A model generated the notes under the pieces. It ran no database searches. It worked only from the letters and a program-made list of their open reading frames with translations, and was not told where the DNA came from. Shown here piece after piece: positions 10,664 through 21,213 of a DNA stretch of 64,000 nucleotides (the first letter of the stretch is position 1; each line of letters begins with the position of its first letter). Source of the stretch: Corallium rubrum (Eukaryota; Cnidaria; Anthozoa; Scleralcyonacea; Coralliidae). The translations under genes were made by a program, and so were the position numbers. The stretch lies in NCBI GenBank assembly GCA_964035015.1, contig OZ035997.1:68548067-68612066 (forward strand), read 5' to 3'.

Positions 10664-10983
10664 ATATTAGTTATATACACATGCACTCTGGGATTCTTAT
10701 CAGTATCTTATCGGTTATCTTATCTGTATGTTAATTAAAATATGTTGATATTCTTAAGCATTAAATAACTGGTTGTTTAATTAAATACTGTATCAACTTT
10801 GATGTACACATAAAATGTAGTTTCTTATTGTTCTTATTAACATCATGCAATATAAAGTGTTATTATTGAATAACAAGTACTGTTATAATCTTTAAGATGT
10901 CCGTGCAAATGTACACCAATGAACATAATAATGAACTCAACAATGTATACAGTACATTGTATACTTTTGTAAACTGGTAGAAA

Positions 10984-11926
10984 TTACAATTTCTGATACT
11001 GCGGTTCATATCCTGAGTAATGTAGGTTATCTTGGCATTGTGGATCATACCTACTGCTACCTTGCCAATTCATGAAATATGTATTAGGTTGTTTTGCTTG
11101 TTGAAATGGCATCTGTTGGTGAACTTGCATCTGTGGTGGAACTTGCATCTGTGGTGAAACTGCTTGCATCATCTGCATAAGTTCAATTTCATGCTGGCGA
11201 GTCTTTTCAGCCTCCTCCCTCAGATATGCAACCATGTCTTTCATAGGATCATTGTCAATTACTTTCTTGATCAGAGTAATTGCTTCGGTTACATTGTCAT
11301 CTTTCTTTCTCTTACCAGTTTTAGGAATGGAAAGCTTTATTACATCAGTTGAAGATGCACTTGTTGAACTATTACTATCCGTTTTACCACCTGATGAACT
11401 GTTGCCAAAAACCGATGGTTCAACTGCTAGTTCTGGTTTGCACGAGTCCCTTGTTTTCACAAGTGCCAGTAGATTACGAAACCACGGCCCATATTCTTTT
11501 TCTTCTTCTATTTTTTTTTATTCCTGTGGCAGTTTTAATAGTAAAGGCAACTCTTTTGCACTCTGATATGCATTTCTTAAATTTAGTGCGTAGCTGAATG
11601 TAGGTGAATGGTACTTCTTCTCCCCTTTTGTTGGCTCGATCTTTAAGTTCAGTGAGGATTTTTGAATAAATTTCACCATTTTTTTGGTTCTTGGTATTTG
11701 TAAACAGCAACTTTTGTTTGTAGTAATCACTGTTTATTACTACATCAACCAAATCATTTAACAAGTTGTTGCTCCATTTGGCCCTTCTACCACATTTCTT
11801 CTTTTGTCTAGCCAATCTCAAACCACCTGAAGTTTCTATATCACTGTTATCACTCTCACATAATTCATGATCACTTGAAAAAGACTGGCCACTGGAAATA
11901 GATGTATCTCCACCATTACCACTAAA
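10984..11926 (-). pseudogene. Harbinger accessory Myb/SANT- or MADF-like DNA-binding protein
   Basis: An acidic lead (SSDHELCESDNSDIETSGG) is followed by a helical DNA-binding-like domain: WSNNLLNDLVDVVINSDYYK, then ILTELKDRANKRGEEVPFTY and IQLRTKFKKCISECKRVA. The frame then shifts at an A-run near 11511-11519. In the new frame come EYGPWFRNLLALVKTRDSC, a Ser-rich linker, and a C-terminal helix (YLREEAEKTRQHEIELMQMM) with a PQMQVPPQMQV repeat, ending at 10984. In Harbinger elements this second protein brings the transposase to the nucleus and the ends. Its place on the opposite strand, convergent with the transposase, is standard. One homopolymer shift is the only clear break. Confidence 0.75.
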
Positions 11927-12722
11927 TAAGTTAAGGCAATGAAATACAAATTTTAATTTTATATTAAATTGATTATAACTCTTTCACTGCCATATTTCTC
12001 CCTTTGAAAAGTAATATCATCTGGTATTAGCCAGGGTAGAATATTAAAAGTCGACTTTGGCAGTGAAAGAGTTAATAACATTTGAAAATATATTGACAAT
12101 CGGGGCTCACCAGTACATTGTTCTGAATCCAGTTTGCATTCCATGTACTCCACAATGGAGATCTCCAGCATGGACTTATGAAAATCACTTATAATGCAAT
12201 ATTTGCAATAAGTATACAGATTCAGTATAATTATTGCAAGACTCAGTATACAACTGGTGTATATCTGGTGTGTAGTTTACATGGAATGCACCCTGGTTCT
12301 GAATAAGTAGCTTACTCACATACTCTCCCTGATGCATGGCATCATGGTGTAATAAAATATAGTGGGGCTTGGCTACACACTCTGAATTAATAATAGAAAT
12401 TTTAACAAGAGTGTGGGGGGGGGGGGATTGACCCTATCCTGTTCATCCACTACAATCTGAAAATTCAGTTATGAAGAATCGTTAAAGATAAATCTTTACA
12501 AGTAACTATGTATCTTAAAAATATATAATAAGAGAAAAATCCTGAATAGAGTTATAGATTCAATGGAGGGTAATATAATTTGAATATAAACCCAAGGGCC
12601 AAGTTCCCAAGTCATATACTAAAATACAATATTGCATGCAATATAGTAGAAAAAAACATAATATTAATGAGGAAATCTAAGCTGTCATCCTTTAAAATTA
12701 TTTTGTTATACAGTATACGCAC

Positions 12723-12973
12723 CTTGTATCGCTCGGTGTACATACATCATGTAGTTTGTTTTCCTCAATTAATTCCTTTCTATTGCATCCAGTTAGATGT
12801 GTACTATAACAGTCACGGCAGTACCCAACTTTTCGTCCAGCCATCCAGCCTGGAGCATCGTCATTCATTTCTTCCACTCCACACACATTGCAAATTGGTA
12901 AGTCGCATTTCATGCAAGAATATTTAGTTTGTCGAAGGCAAACAATGCAATCGTCGTCAAAATCACCCGCCAT
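12723..12973 (-). CDS. Cys-rich first exon of the Harbinger minus-strand gene
   Basis: ATG at 12973 opens MAGDFDDDCIVCLRQTKYSC and continues MKCDLPICNVCG, GWMAGRKVGYCRDCYSTH and DTRCVY-type Cys pairs. There are at least five CxxC-like pairs, suggesting a zinc-binding domain similar to those fused to Harbinger accessory proteins. A donor (GTGCGT) follows 12723. A further small exon around 12111-12173 (MLEISIVEYMECKLDSEQCT) may link it to the Myb-like part, but the phases I can see do not join cleanly. Confidence 0.6.
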
Positions 12974-13234
12974 TTTGGCAATCAATCGTTAAATGCGCAT
13001 GTGTAGTATATTATAATAAATTAAATTAATTATGTGTTAGGTTCGGCACATGAATAGAGCACCGTATGAATCAATGCCGCTCCAGAGTCGCATAATGCGA
13101 CGGGCTCTGTCGAATTTAATGCCGTTGTCGCTCCAAATGCCGTACCTAACTGATTCATACGCCGCTCTTCTGCCGCACTTAATTCATCTATTAGGTTCGG
13201 CGCATGAGAAGAGCGGCGTTTGGAACAGGCCTAA

Positions 13235-14560
13235 GAAACCAAAGTTTGTGCACACCAGAGCTGCTACAGCAGTCTGACCGCTGGTTTCTTTATTTATATT
13301 ACGAGTTCCTCTCTACTAAAATTGTTGATCGTCAGACGCTAGTTTATACTGTATGACTGTGTGGTGTTTATTACTCAGACTATATAAATCTTTAAAGCAT
13401 CGATCAAATTGAAGAACAAGCATGAGATGAAACCGAGAGCCGCGACCTCTCTCACTCATTACATTGTTTATACTCCTCATCGACTGAAACACAGCATTTC
13501 TATCATGGTTCAACTTTGAAATATTATCTGCAAGACTCGGAGACTTGTCAGTCGGTGATTTAACACTCTCTTAATCATTTAACAGACTGTATAGAGCGAC
13601 GATATTTACGAGTCTATTTACTAACTCAGTTTACATCTTCTGGCTCTCATCAACTCCATTGTTGTTATTCTCGCTTTATCGAGGGAAAGACAGTATATAA
13701 AAACGTAAAGGGACTCCTGATCTGGAGACTGGAGTTCTAAACAGTGATCTGACAAATTGCTAGCTGATACCTATAAATTGTTAATATTAATATTACACTA
13801 GCAGGGTTGCTTTGATTATTCTTGCTTCAAGTAAAAATTGGCTGGCATTAGACAGAATACTCAATAGAATTCTAAATAATGGCCAAAGACCTAGCTGCTT
13901 GGCTAGTGGTTAGTTTATATGTCACACAAAACTAGTTAAACATACATTACGATTCATATTGGATCAATTACTCCTAAACATTTTATTGAATAATTAGAAG
14001 ATCTTGGCTTGAAAGAGAAAAGAAAAATTTTGATTTGAGTAAAATTTATACAAAGATCTCGGTGAAAAACATGTATAAAACGATCCTACAATATAACTCT
14101 AGATCACTCTCAAAATGCAGGAAATGCGTTTTCAGAGACTCTAATTTTAGACTCTAATTAGGCCACGGTCACATTTTATGCTAGATCCGCCCCTGTATGA
14201 TATAGAGCTTCTCAATTAAATCAGTATTTAATCAGTATTCAACAACTTGCAACGTCTCGGTAACTGATTTCCACTGTGTTTTCCTCATGAATTATTAATG
14301 ATTTGAGAATAATATTTATAAAGTGTGATTGCTTCGTAGCAAAAATACCATGTGTTCAGCTAGCGTTGAGGTGCACAAACGTGAACAAAAACAGCATTTC
14401 CAGGGACTTTGGTGCTGGTTACATGAGCCGCGTTAGCCCGACTAACCGGGCTCACCCAGGCTCACGGGATTGATTAGGATCGTACTTGGTTTTGAAACTC
14501 GCATAAACAAAAAATGTACAAAGAAGAATTGGTTTTATAGTTTAGATGTAAACGAATCCT
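13235..14560. other. No gene recognised
   Basis: AT-rich sequence without conserved frames. A GC-rich patch at about 14425-14475 (GAGCCGCGTTAGCCCGACTA, GGGCTCACCCAGGCTCACGG) looks like a MITE end. Confidence 0.35.
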
Positions 14561-14589
14561 AACGTTGATTAAAACCTCCTTTTGCGGCC

Positions 14590-15067
14590 GAGGAAAGAAT
14601 ATAGTGAGCTTTTTTGGAGCGCGTATAAAGGACTTAGAAATCGTTGAAAAGGCTGATTATCTCAAAGGCCTGATTACAGTAGAATGCTTATGGAAGATAA
14701 TATGGATAATTCTAAATCATTTTGGAAGATTATAAATAGCATTCTTCCAAGTGGAAAAACCTAAACAATCTATTCGTTCCATAGTTGACAACGATCGCGT
14801 AATAAGTGAGAAATCTGCTATAGCAGAATCATTCAATAGATTTTTTGGTTATATTGTTAAGAACATTGCGGCTCAGCTAAACTGCACTTTACCAGTGGTT
14901 TCATCTATTTTTCCTGTGATCTACAGTCGTCCTTAACACAAAATGTTTTCAACCATAATAATGTTAATACTGTATTTGTTTGTAGTCCATTATTGAAACT
15001 TAAAGTTAATAAGGGGACTGGCTTCGATTTAATTCCTGCCCGTTTTCTTAGGGACGGCATGCACGAA
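14590..15067 (+). pseudogene. LINE A reverse transcriptase, 5' segment
   Basis: The frame reads MEDNMDNSKSFWKIINSILP then, after a one-base shift near 14760, KPKQSIRSIVDNDRVISEKS and AIAESFNRFF, and KVNKGTGFDLIPARFLRDGM near 15000. This is the region just before the RT fingers of CR1/Jockey-type LINEs. The protein line stops at GMHE, where a 12.68-kb element begins, and resumes at 27754 with HEVSDCLTYIINMSI. The two segments therefore belong to one copy split by insertion. Confidence 0.85.
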
Positions 15068-15268
15068 ATTAGCCTGGTACCCTGGCCCAATTTCAAAAGA
15101 AATAAGGGCCAGGTAACCACTAATCTCATGCTCACGTCATCAGGGCTAAATCCACTTGTACGTCTGCGCATGTCTAAAGCTTGGTGGAGCAGACATCTGA
15201 GTACAAACTTGTTGCTAAGGGCAACATTAAAATTGTCACTTTTTCAAAAACAAAAACAACGCAAATCA

Positions 15269-15362
15269 CAACAAAACAAAACAAAACAAAACAAAACAAA
15301 ACAAAACAGAACAAAACAAAACAAAACAAAACAAAACAAAACAAAACAAAACAAAACAAAAC
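15269..15362 (+). repeat. (AAAAC)n microsatellite, left part
   Basis: About 18 pentamers. The array stops abruptly at the left end of the foldback element and resumes in the same orientation at 20221, so both parts look like one array split by insertion. Confidence 0.95.
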
Positions 15363-15591
15363 TATGCTTGCCCAATGCGGACAAAAATACCAACGTTACA
15401 ATTCATAGTCCAAATCTCAAATATCAAGTCGAATTGCATGAAATGTGATTCCATTTATAGAAGTCAATGTCCATGTTTGTCGATTCCGTCGAAGTCGAAG
15501 TCCATTAAAAAATTATCATATTTCGACTTGTGTGTTTTGACAATTGTACATAAATTATCATAAATTAAAACCTCTAATTAAAAACTCCAAC

Positions 15592-15888
15592 ATGGCAGCG
15601 TTAAGATGGTTGCCAGATATAGAAGACTTCTCTGACCCATTTTGTCGTGTATTAACGGATGGTATTAATCACTTGGCTGATTCAGAAGACAACACTGACA
15701 GATCTGACTATTTCTCGCGACGGATTAAAGACTACGAAGGAACGGTTCGCATTTTAGCCACCACTGTGAAGTATGCACCACATTCAGCCTTCGATTCAGC
15801 CGTCGATTCGGCCTTCGATTCGGCCGTCGATTCAATTATCGCATGTTATTGCGAAGTTATCTCCATATTCATCAGGTGGTCGCTATAA
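15592..15888 (+). CDS. ORF in the left foldback arm, unknown
   Basis: ATG at 15592 opens MAALRWLPDIEDFSDPFCRV and continues SDYFSRRIKDYEGTVRI, then an FDSAVDSA repeat coded by four 12-bp units near 15783-15832. The same reading frame exists inverted in the right arm (start near 19980) but has a TAG where the left arm codes Tyr in SDYFSRR. It may be the decayed first exon of a foldback-encoded protein or a chance frame. No family is recognised. Confidence 0.3.
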   Translation: MAALRWLPDIEDFSDPFCRVLTDGINHLADSEDNTDRSDYFSRRIKDYEGTVRILATTVKYAPHSAFDSAVDSAFDSAVDSIIACYCEVISIFIRWSL

Positions 15889-15999
15889 CAGAATAACATA
15901 CAAATACACAATTTTCTCAGGCGCTATTCTATAGGATTTCTTCAAATTAACATGTAGAGAATTTCATGCTCTTTAATCTAGTGTAAGTCTCCAGGGTGT

Positions 16000-16417
16000 C
16001 CAGTGAAAACGTCCTCAGGTCAAAACGTCCTCACTTCTTCCAAACTGATCGGGAAACATGTCAACATACATAATTATACTACTCTTTTTAAGACTTATTA
16101 GTATATTTTTGACATTGACAGATACATTCTTCAAATGTTTCACGCCAGTAATCTGTTCTACTGTATAAAGCTGCAAGATCAGGCTCAAAGGCAAAGTGTC
16201 TGTTTCCAGCCTTTACTTGTACCAAGTTTTCATTTTTATAGCAACACATAAATACAGCTACAAAGTCTAGTCAAACGATACAATTTAACCATCTAACTGC
16301 TTGAGGTATTCACTTATGTACGTTTTTTAACTTTCAGATAAGTCTGTTAATATACTGTATTTATCTTTTTGACTTCTTTGACCCGAGGACGTTTTGACGT
16401 GAGGACGTTTTGACTGG
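16000..16417. mobile_element. MITE with CCAGT.AAAACGTCCTCA ends
   Basis: The left end CCAGTGAAAACGTCCTCAGG then TCAAAACGTCCTCAC is mirrored at the right end (GAGGACGTTTTGACGTGAGG, ACGTTTTGACTGG). Each end holds two copies of the AAAACGTCCTC motif. There is no coding capacity. Confidence 0.8.
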
Positions 16418-19400
16418 TAAACCAGTGGCGTCGCCAGACCTGGAAAGGTGGGGGGGACTAAATGATATTGATGGGGCTGAAAGCGCGAACTTTTTAGGGG
16501 GGTCTGGGGGCATGCTCCCCCGGGAAAATTTTGAATTTAGAGTCTCTGAAATGCCATTTCCTGGACTTTGGCGGACGATTTGACAGAATTCTGATGGTCA
16601 GAAAACGGCGTTATAGCATGTCGAAATTTACATACAAAATTGCGATACAAAATGCCCTCTATATAGCGGTGAGCGATGAAACCAAATAAAGAAGAGAAAG
16701 GAAACAAGTTTATTTTGCGAAATTATCAACTTCTAAACATATTAACAATTAACATAATAGTATATTCGATACAATTATACTGAAGTAAACAGTTTATTGC
16801 TCTACAACGGCAACCTTCTGTTGCTGGCTAATTTGAACGTATCAACAAGGGTTTTTAATTCAATCTTATCTGCGACGTCTCTTTCTATGCTGATTTGAAC
16901 CAGGCTTTCGAGGCGCTCATCGGACATCGACGCTCGAAGGTAGTTGTTGACGATCTTCACTTTGCTATGTGCTCGTTCACAAGAGGCAACTGTTGCAGGA
17001 AGTGTTGCGACAATCTTCACTAGCTCAAAAAGTTGAGGATAAAGGTTGCTGATTAGATTTTTTCCAAAAACCTTTAAGAGGGACGGCAGGCAAAGCCACG
17101 GTTTGGGTTTTTCCAACGTAGGATCTCTTTCACTTCTCTCTTTCACTTCTCTCTTTCGCTTTGACGAATTTTTCGTATTGCTTTACCCAATCTCTAATCT
17201 CTTTCGACTTAGAAAACAAAATGAACTGATTTTCGACAATTTCAGCATCAATTTCGTACAAGTTGGCCAGCTTTTTGGTGTCACGCGAATTTTCTTCTTT
17301 CAAATTTGTAGGGTGAAAGACGTTGGACAAAGACAAAATCTTGCAAGCTTTCGACGAGAATCTTTTCTCAAGTTCGTTGAGCATCCAGTCTAGAAAAGAA
17401 AAGAAAAACTCTCGCTTAAACAGATCTCTTTCGCGGTCGTGGTCTTCTCGAAGTACAGAAGCGTCTTGGTCCAAAAAGAAGCCATCGATGAGATTTGAAG
17501 GAACTGTGCGCCGACGCTTTGGGCGATTTAAATCGTTGTCATCGAAGTCCTTCACAACCAGTTGCTTCTTCGTGCAATATTCTTGCGCCTCTTTTATAAA
17601 TTCGTCCATCTTCTCTTCATTCCTAAGGGATAACAGCTGATCTTTAAGGGATTGCACGCCGGATACCGCAGAGACCAAGTCCATGTTTTCATGCTGCAGA
17701 TATACTGAGACCGACTTGCTGAGACCGAAACACTTCTTTAAAACCAAACAGGAGACAACAAACTTCACCTTTTGTAGACGCACGAGCAGGCCATCAGCGG
17801 CTGACTCCCCTCCTTCTGACATTTTTTTCAACATTGAGATAATAGCCGGCAAAGTGTTGACAACTACCTCTAAATTGTCGGATCGGGCTGCCCATCTTGT
17901 GTCTGAAAGCGTGTGCAACGCCCGTTTTCCCGTTGATATGCCATGAATTCGCAACTGCTCTTCATACACTGCATGCCGCTTGGGAGATCCTTCAAGATAA
18001 TGATATATGGAACCAATAGTATCGAAAATATCACTCACTGAAGGAACGTTGTTGACGCTCTTCTCTAACACAAGGTTTAGTCTATGTGCAAAGCAATGAA
18101 AATACACTGACTTGTCTGCACCAGCTGCAGTGAGATGCTGTTGTACACCCTCGTCCTTGCCTGACATATTGCTGGCTCCGTCAAAACCTTTACCAACTAA
18201 ATTACCGATTGGTAAGTTCATGTTTGCCAGTATGGAAATGATAACGTCTGCAAGGCTTTTCCCTGTCAAACTAGTCACACGCTCTAGCTTGATGCACCTT
18301 TCCCAAATGGTGAAGTTATACACATATTGTACAACAACAGACATAAATGCCCGTTTGTGCGATGTGACTTCGTCGCATTCAATTGAATAATACATGGCGG
18401 ATATCACTTCGGACTTTATCGATTCGTTAATCAATTTATTGAGAATAGCTATCATCTCATTCTGAATGCTGGGAGAAAAATACGACAAATTCTCCGGGTG
18501 ACTTTCCATCCAACGTTTCAACGGCTTGTCGAATTTGGCAATGAAACAAAGCTCTTCAAGGAAGTTTCCACGATTGGTTGAACTTGAATCCTCTTCATGC
18601 CCACGGAAAGCGCAGTTTTGCTTCGCCAAATGTCGGACAACGTCAAAAATCGTCTGAACCACCTGTCGATTTTCTTCTTTTTCTTCTTCTTTCCTTGCCT
18701 TCGTCGCTTCAATTATTCCAACAAGTTGAACATCGATGGGCTGATTTACACTGTTAAAGTTGTGCATGCGTTCCTGCGACAAAATATGCATGCGTGTTTT
18801 GGCATGTTTCGCCAGTTTTCCACTTTCGCCTGTAGCTTTCTTCCATGAGCGAAAGCCTGTCTTCGTAAACGTTTCTTCGGAACTTCCAACTAAAAAAGTT
18901 TCACCGTCATTAAACTAGTGTCAATTTGACATATTTTGTACTGTCAATTTTTCTAACAATTTCTTCACTTATTAAATGCTAAAAACTGAAAATAAAAATC
19001 TGATTAACTTACCAAGTGTCCCGAAGCATCTGCAGTAAAAACAAAACGCTGCATCTTTTTGCAATGAATACTCGATCCATGAAAATATATCATACCAACG
19101 AGCCTGGAACCTAAAAGTTCGTTTTCCTTGTGTTGATTCAGGAAACTCGATAACTGGCCTTATAGGACCTAACTCTTTTACAACCAAAGTCCGTCTAGCT
19201 TCGTTAACGATCTCGGTGGAAGGGTCTCGGGCTTCCATAACATATTAATTCTATGGCTATTTAATATTAAAACCATCATGCATTCAAAATTTCAAATGCA
19301 TTCATGTTTAATGCATATTTATGAGCCCGCGTAAAAATTAGCGAGATTGCCAGTACTTCATGTTAAACTATTATAAAACATTCAATACAATCGTGGTCAT

Positions 19401-19619
19401 TCCGAGTTATTTTCTACAGCAGACATTCTCACATTAATGCTTTTAAAGACTGTTCAGACTTTGTTGATGTGACATGAACATTTAGAGTCAATTTAGAGTC
19501 ATAGCGTACCCCCCCCCTTTTTTCCATCGGATTTGAGAGAATCTGAAAAGTGATTTTGAGGAGAACTGGGGGGACGTGTCCCCCCCAGTCCCCTCCCTGG
19601 CGACGCTACTGTGGTAAGC
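16415..19619 (-). mobile_element. hAT element, ZMYM1-like, with 8-bp target duplication
   Basis: The ends CAGTGGCGTCGCCAG (from 16423) and CTGGCGACGCTACTG (to 19611) are inverted repeats with one mismatch, followed inward by G/C-rich runs. The 8-bp flanks TGGTAAAC (16415-16422) and TGGTAAGC (19612-19619) differ at one base, the duplication length expected of hAT. A single two-exon transposase on the minus strand fills it. Confidence 0.93.
16802..19238 (-). pseudogene. hAT transposase (TTF / DUF4371 / dimerisation), one frameshift
   Basis: Exon 1 (19238-19013) opens MEARDPSTEIVNEARRTLVV and has the TTF zinc region (RFQARWYDIFSWIEYS, DAAFCFYCRCFGTL). Its donor joins in phase to exon 2 (18889 down), giving VGSSEETFTKTGFRSWKKAT. 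DUF4371/RNase H features follow: AMYYSIECDEVTSHKRAFMS, LVGKGFDGASNMSGKDEGVQ, FHCFAHRLNLVLEKSV and ALHTLSDTRWAARSDN. The C-terminal hAT dimerisation segment (LVKIVATLPATVASCERAHS) ends at 16802. A 13-bp tandem duplication (17131-17143 and 17144-17156) shifts the frame between core and dimerisation region. It is otherwise complete, so this is a young copy. Confidence 0.93.
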
Positions 19620-20220
19620 GTCTCCAGAGTAGCATAGACCCATGAACGCATATTTCAGATTACATCAGAAAAAGTACAATTTTCTCAGCCGCTACTCTAT
19701 ACGATTTTTTAAAATTTACATATGTTGTAGAGAATTTCATGCTCTTTAATCGAGTATGTCATGAATCGACGGCTGAATCGAAGGCTGAATGTGGTGCATA
19801 CTTCACAGTGGTGGCTAAAATGCGAACCGTTCCTTCGTAGTCTTCAATCCGTCGCGAGAACTAGTCAGATCTGTCAGTGTTGTCTTCTGAATCAGCCAAG
19901 TGATTAATACCATCCGTTAATACACGACAAAATGGGTCAAAGAAGTCTTCTATATCTGGCAACCATCTTAACGCCGCCATGTTGGAGTTTTTAATTAGAG
20001 GTTTTAATTTATGGTAATTTATGCACAATTGTCAAAACACACAAGTCGAAATATGATAATTTTTTAATGGACTTCGGCTTCGACGGAATCGACTTGGACT
20101 TTACAAACATGGACATTGACTTCTATAAATGGAATCACATTTCATGCAATTCAATTTGATATTTGAGATTTGGACTATGAATTGTAACGTTGGTATTTTT
20201 GTCCACATTGGGCAAGCATA

Positions 20221-20375
20221 CAAAACAAAACAACACAAAACAAAACAAAACAAAACAAAACAAAACAAAACAAAACAAAACAAAACAAAACAAAACAAAA
20301 CAAAAAAACAAAACAAAACAAAAAAACAACAAAACAAAACAAAAAAACAAACAAACCAAACCAAACCAAACCATT
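20221..20375 (+). repeat. (AAAAC)n microsatellite, right part
   Basis: It continues the array at 15269-15362 after the foldback insertion and decays into AAACAAACC units just before the ATG at 20382. Confidence 0.95.
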
Positions 20376-20381
20376 TTCAAA

Positions 20382-21181
20382 ATGCGAAATTACGACGAGC
20401 AGTTGTGTCCATTGAGTTGTATCGAATTTTGCTCTATATGCGGAAGCATACCAAAGAAAAAAAGAAATCTTACAGGAGAAAATGGAGCTCGGCGGAATTT
20501 AACAAATTTAATTAGAAAATACGGACAAATTACGATTGAAAAAGGTCGCATATACCGAAAGTGTTACGACCGTCTACTGAAGATAGATAACTTTATATCA
20601 GAGTTGAAGCAGCAGTGCAGTAAACACAGGAACAGTCGTAAACGAGTTGCCCTGACTGACGTGACAAACCTGCTTCATGATACTTACTAACCCTGAAAAT
20701 ACACCAACTTTTCTCGAGGAAGAGATGCCCATGTTGTCAATTCTATTAAATCCGAAGCCATCAGAGCCAGAGGAAATGTCTGAAGAAAACCACTGCTCAC
20801 AGTACATCACGTCGAATTTCAACCGACAAAGCCAGCAAAGAATAAACAATACTGCTTGGAAAAAGCAATGTATATCGACTTCGATGCCCCGAACATCGCA
20901 GTACTTACCGGTAACTGAGATAAATAATGGAAGTAGTTGTGAAGCCCTCAAAACGTTACTAGTGTCTGACAATGGTGGCAACGGGAATACACAAGAAAAC
21001 ACAGAACAAAAGGTGGGCATTTTCATTATTGTTTTAACACCATATTAATGAATAAAAAAGTTTGCCAATTTATTTACTGGATAGGCAAAATCTGTGCTCT
21101 TTTCATATCTGATGTATTATATATAATAACAATGTACATAATTTATTAGACTAAAAATGGGTGAAATGGTCATGTCTGTGG

Positions 21182-21213
<32 letters not shown>

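Larger units (their letters stand above)
8743..13234. mobile_element. PIF/Harbinger element with TIRs and TAA target duplication
   Basis: The left end at 8746 starts GGCCTGTTCCAAACGCCGCT. The right end at 13231 is its reverse complement, and the match continues through CTTCTC.TGCGCCGAACCTAA. TAA flanks both ends (8743-8745 and 13232-13234), the 3-bp duplication typical of Harbinger. Subterminal copies of GCCGCTC and GGAGCGAC motifs occur on both sides. Inside are the two usual genes in convergent orientation: a DDE transposase on plus and a Myb/SANT- or MADF-like protein on minus. Both are damaged, so mobility would need helper proteins. Confidence 0.93.
15363..20220. mobile_element. Foldback element inserted in (AAAAC)n
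   Basis: The left end TATGCTTGCCCAATG at 15363 and the right end CATTGGGCAAGCATA at 20220 are inverted. The arms remain similar for about 450-520 bp (15363-15885 against 19757-20220). The arms are not part of the AAAAC repeat, which lies outside on both sides in direct orientation. Inside are a MITE (16000-16417) and a hAT element (16423-19611). A shorter direct repeat (ACAATTTTCTCAG... GAATTTCATGCTCTTTAATC) lies at 15909-15983 and 19677-19753, on the inner side of the arms. Confidence 0.8.

Noticed and set aside
15174..15359. FCFVL and KTKQN repeat frames (also at 20101-20380)
   Set aside because: AAAAC microsatellite on either strand.
21181..21212. Possible promoter from a run of TATA
   Set aside because: Simple AT microsatellite within an intron.
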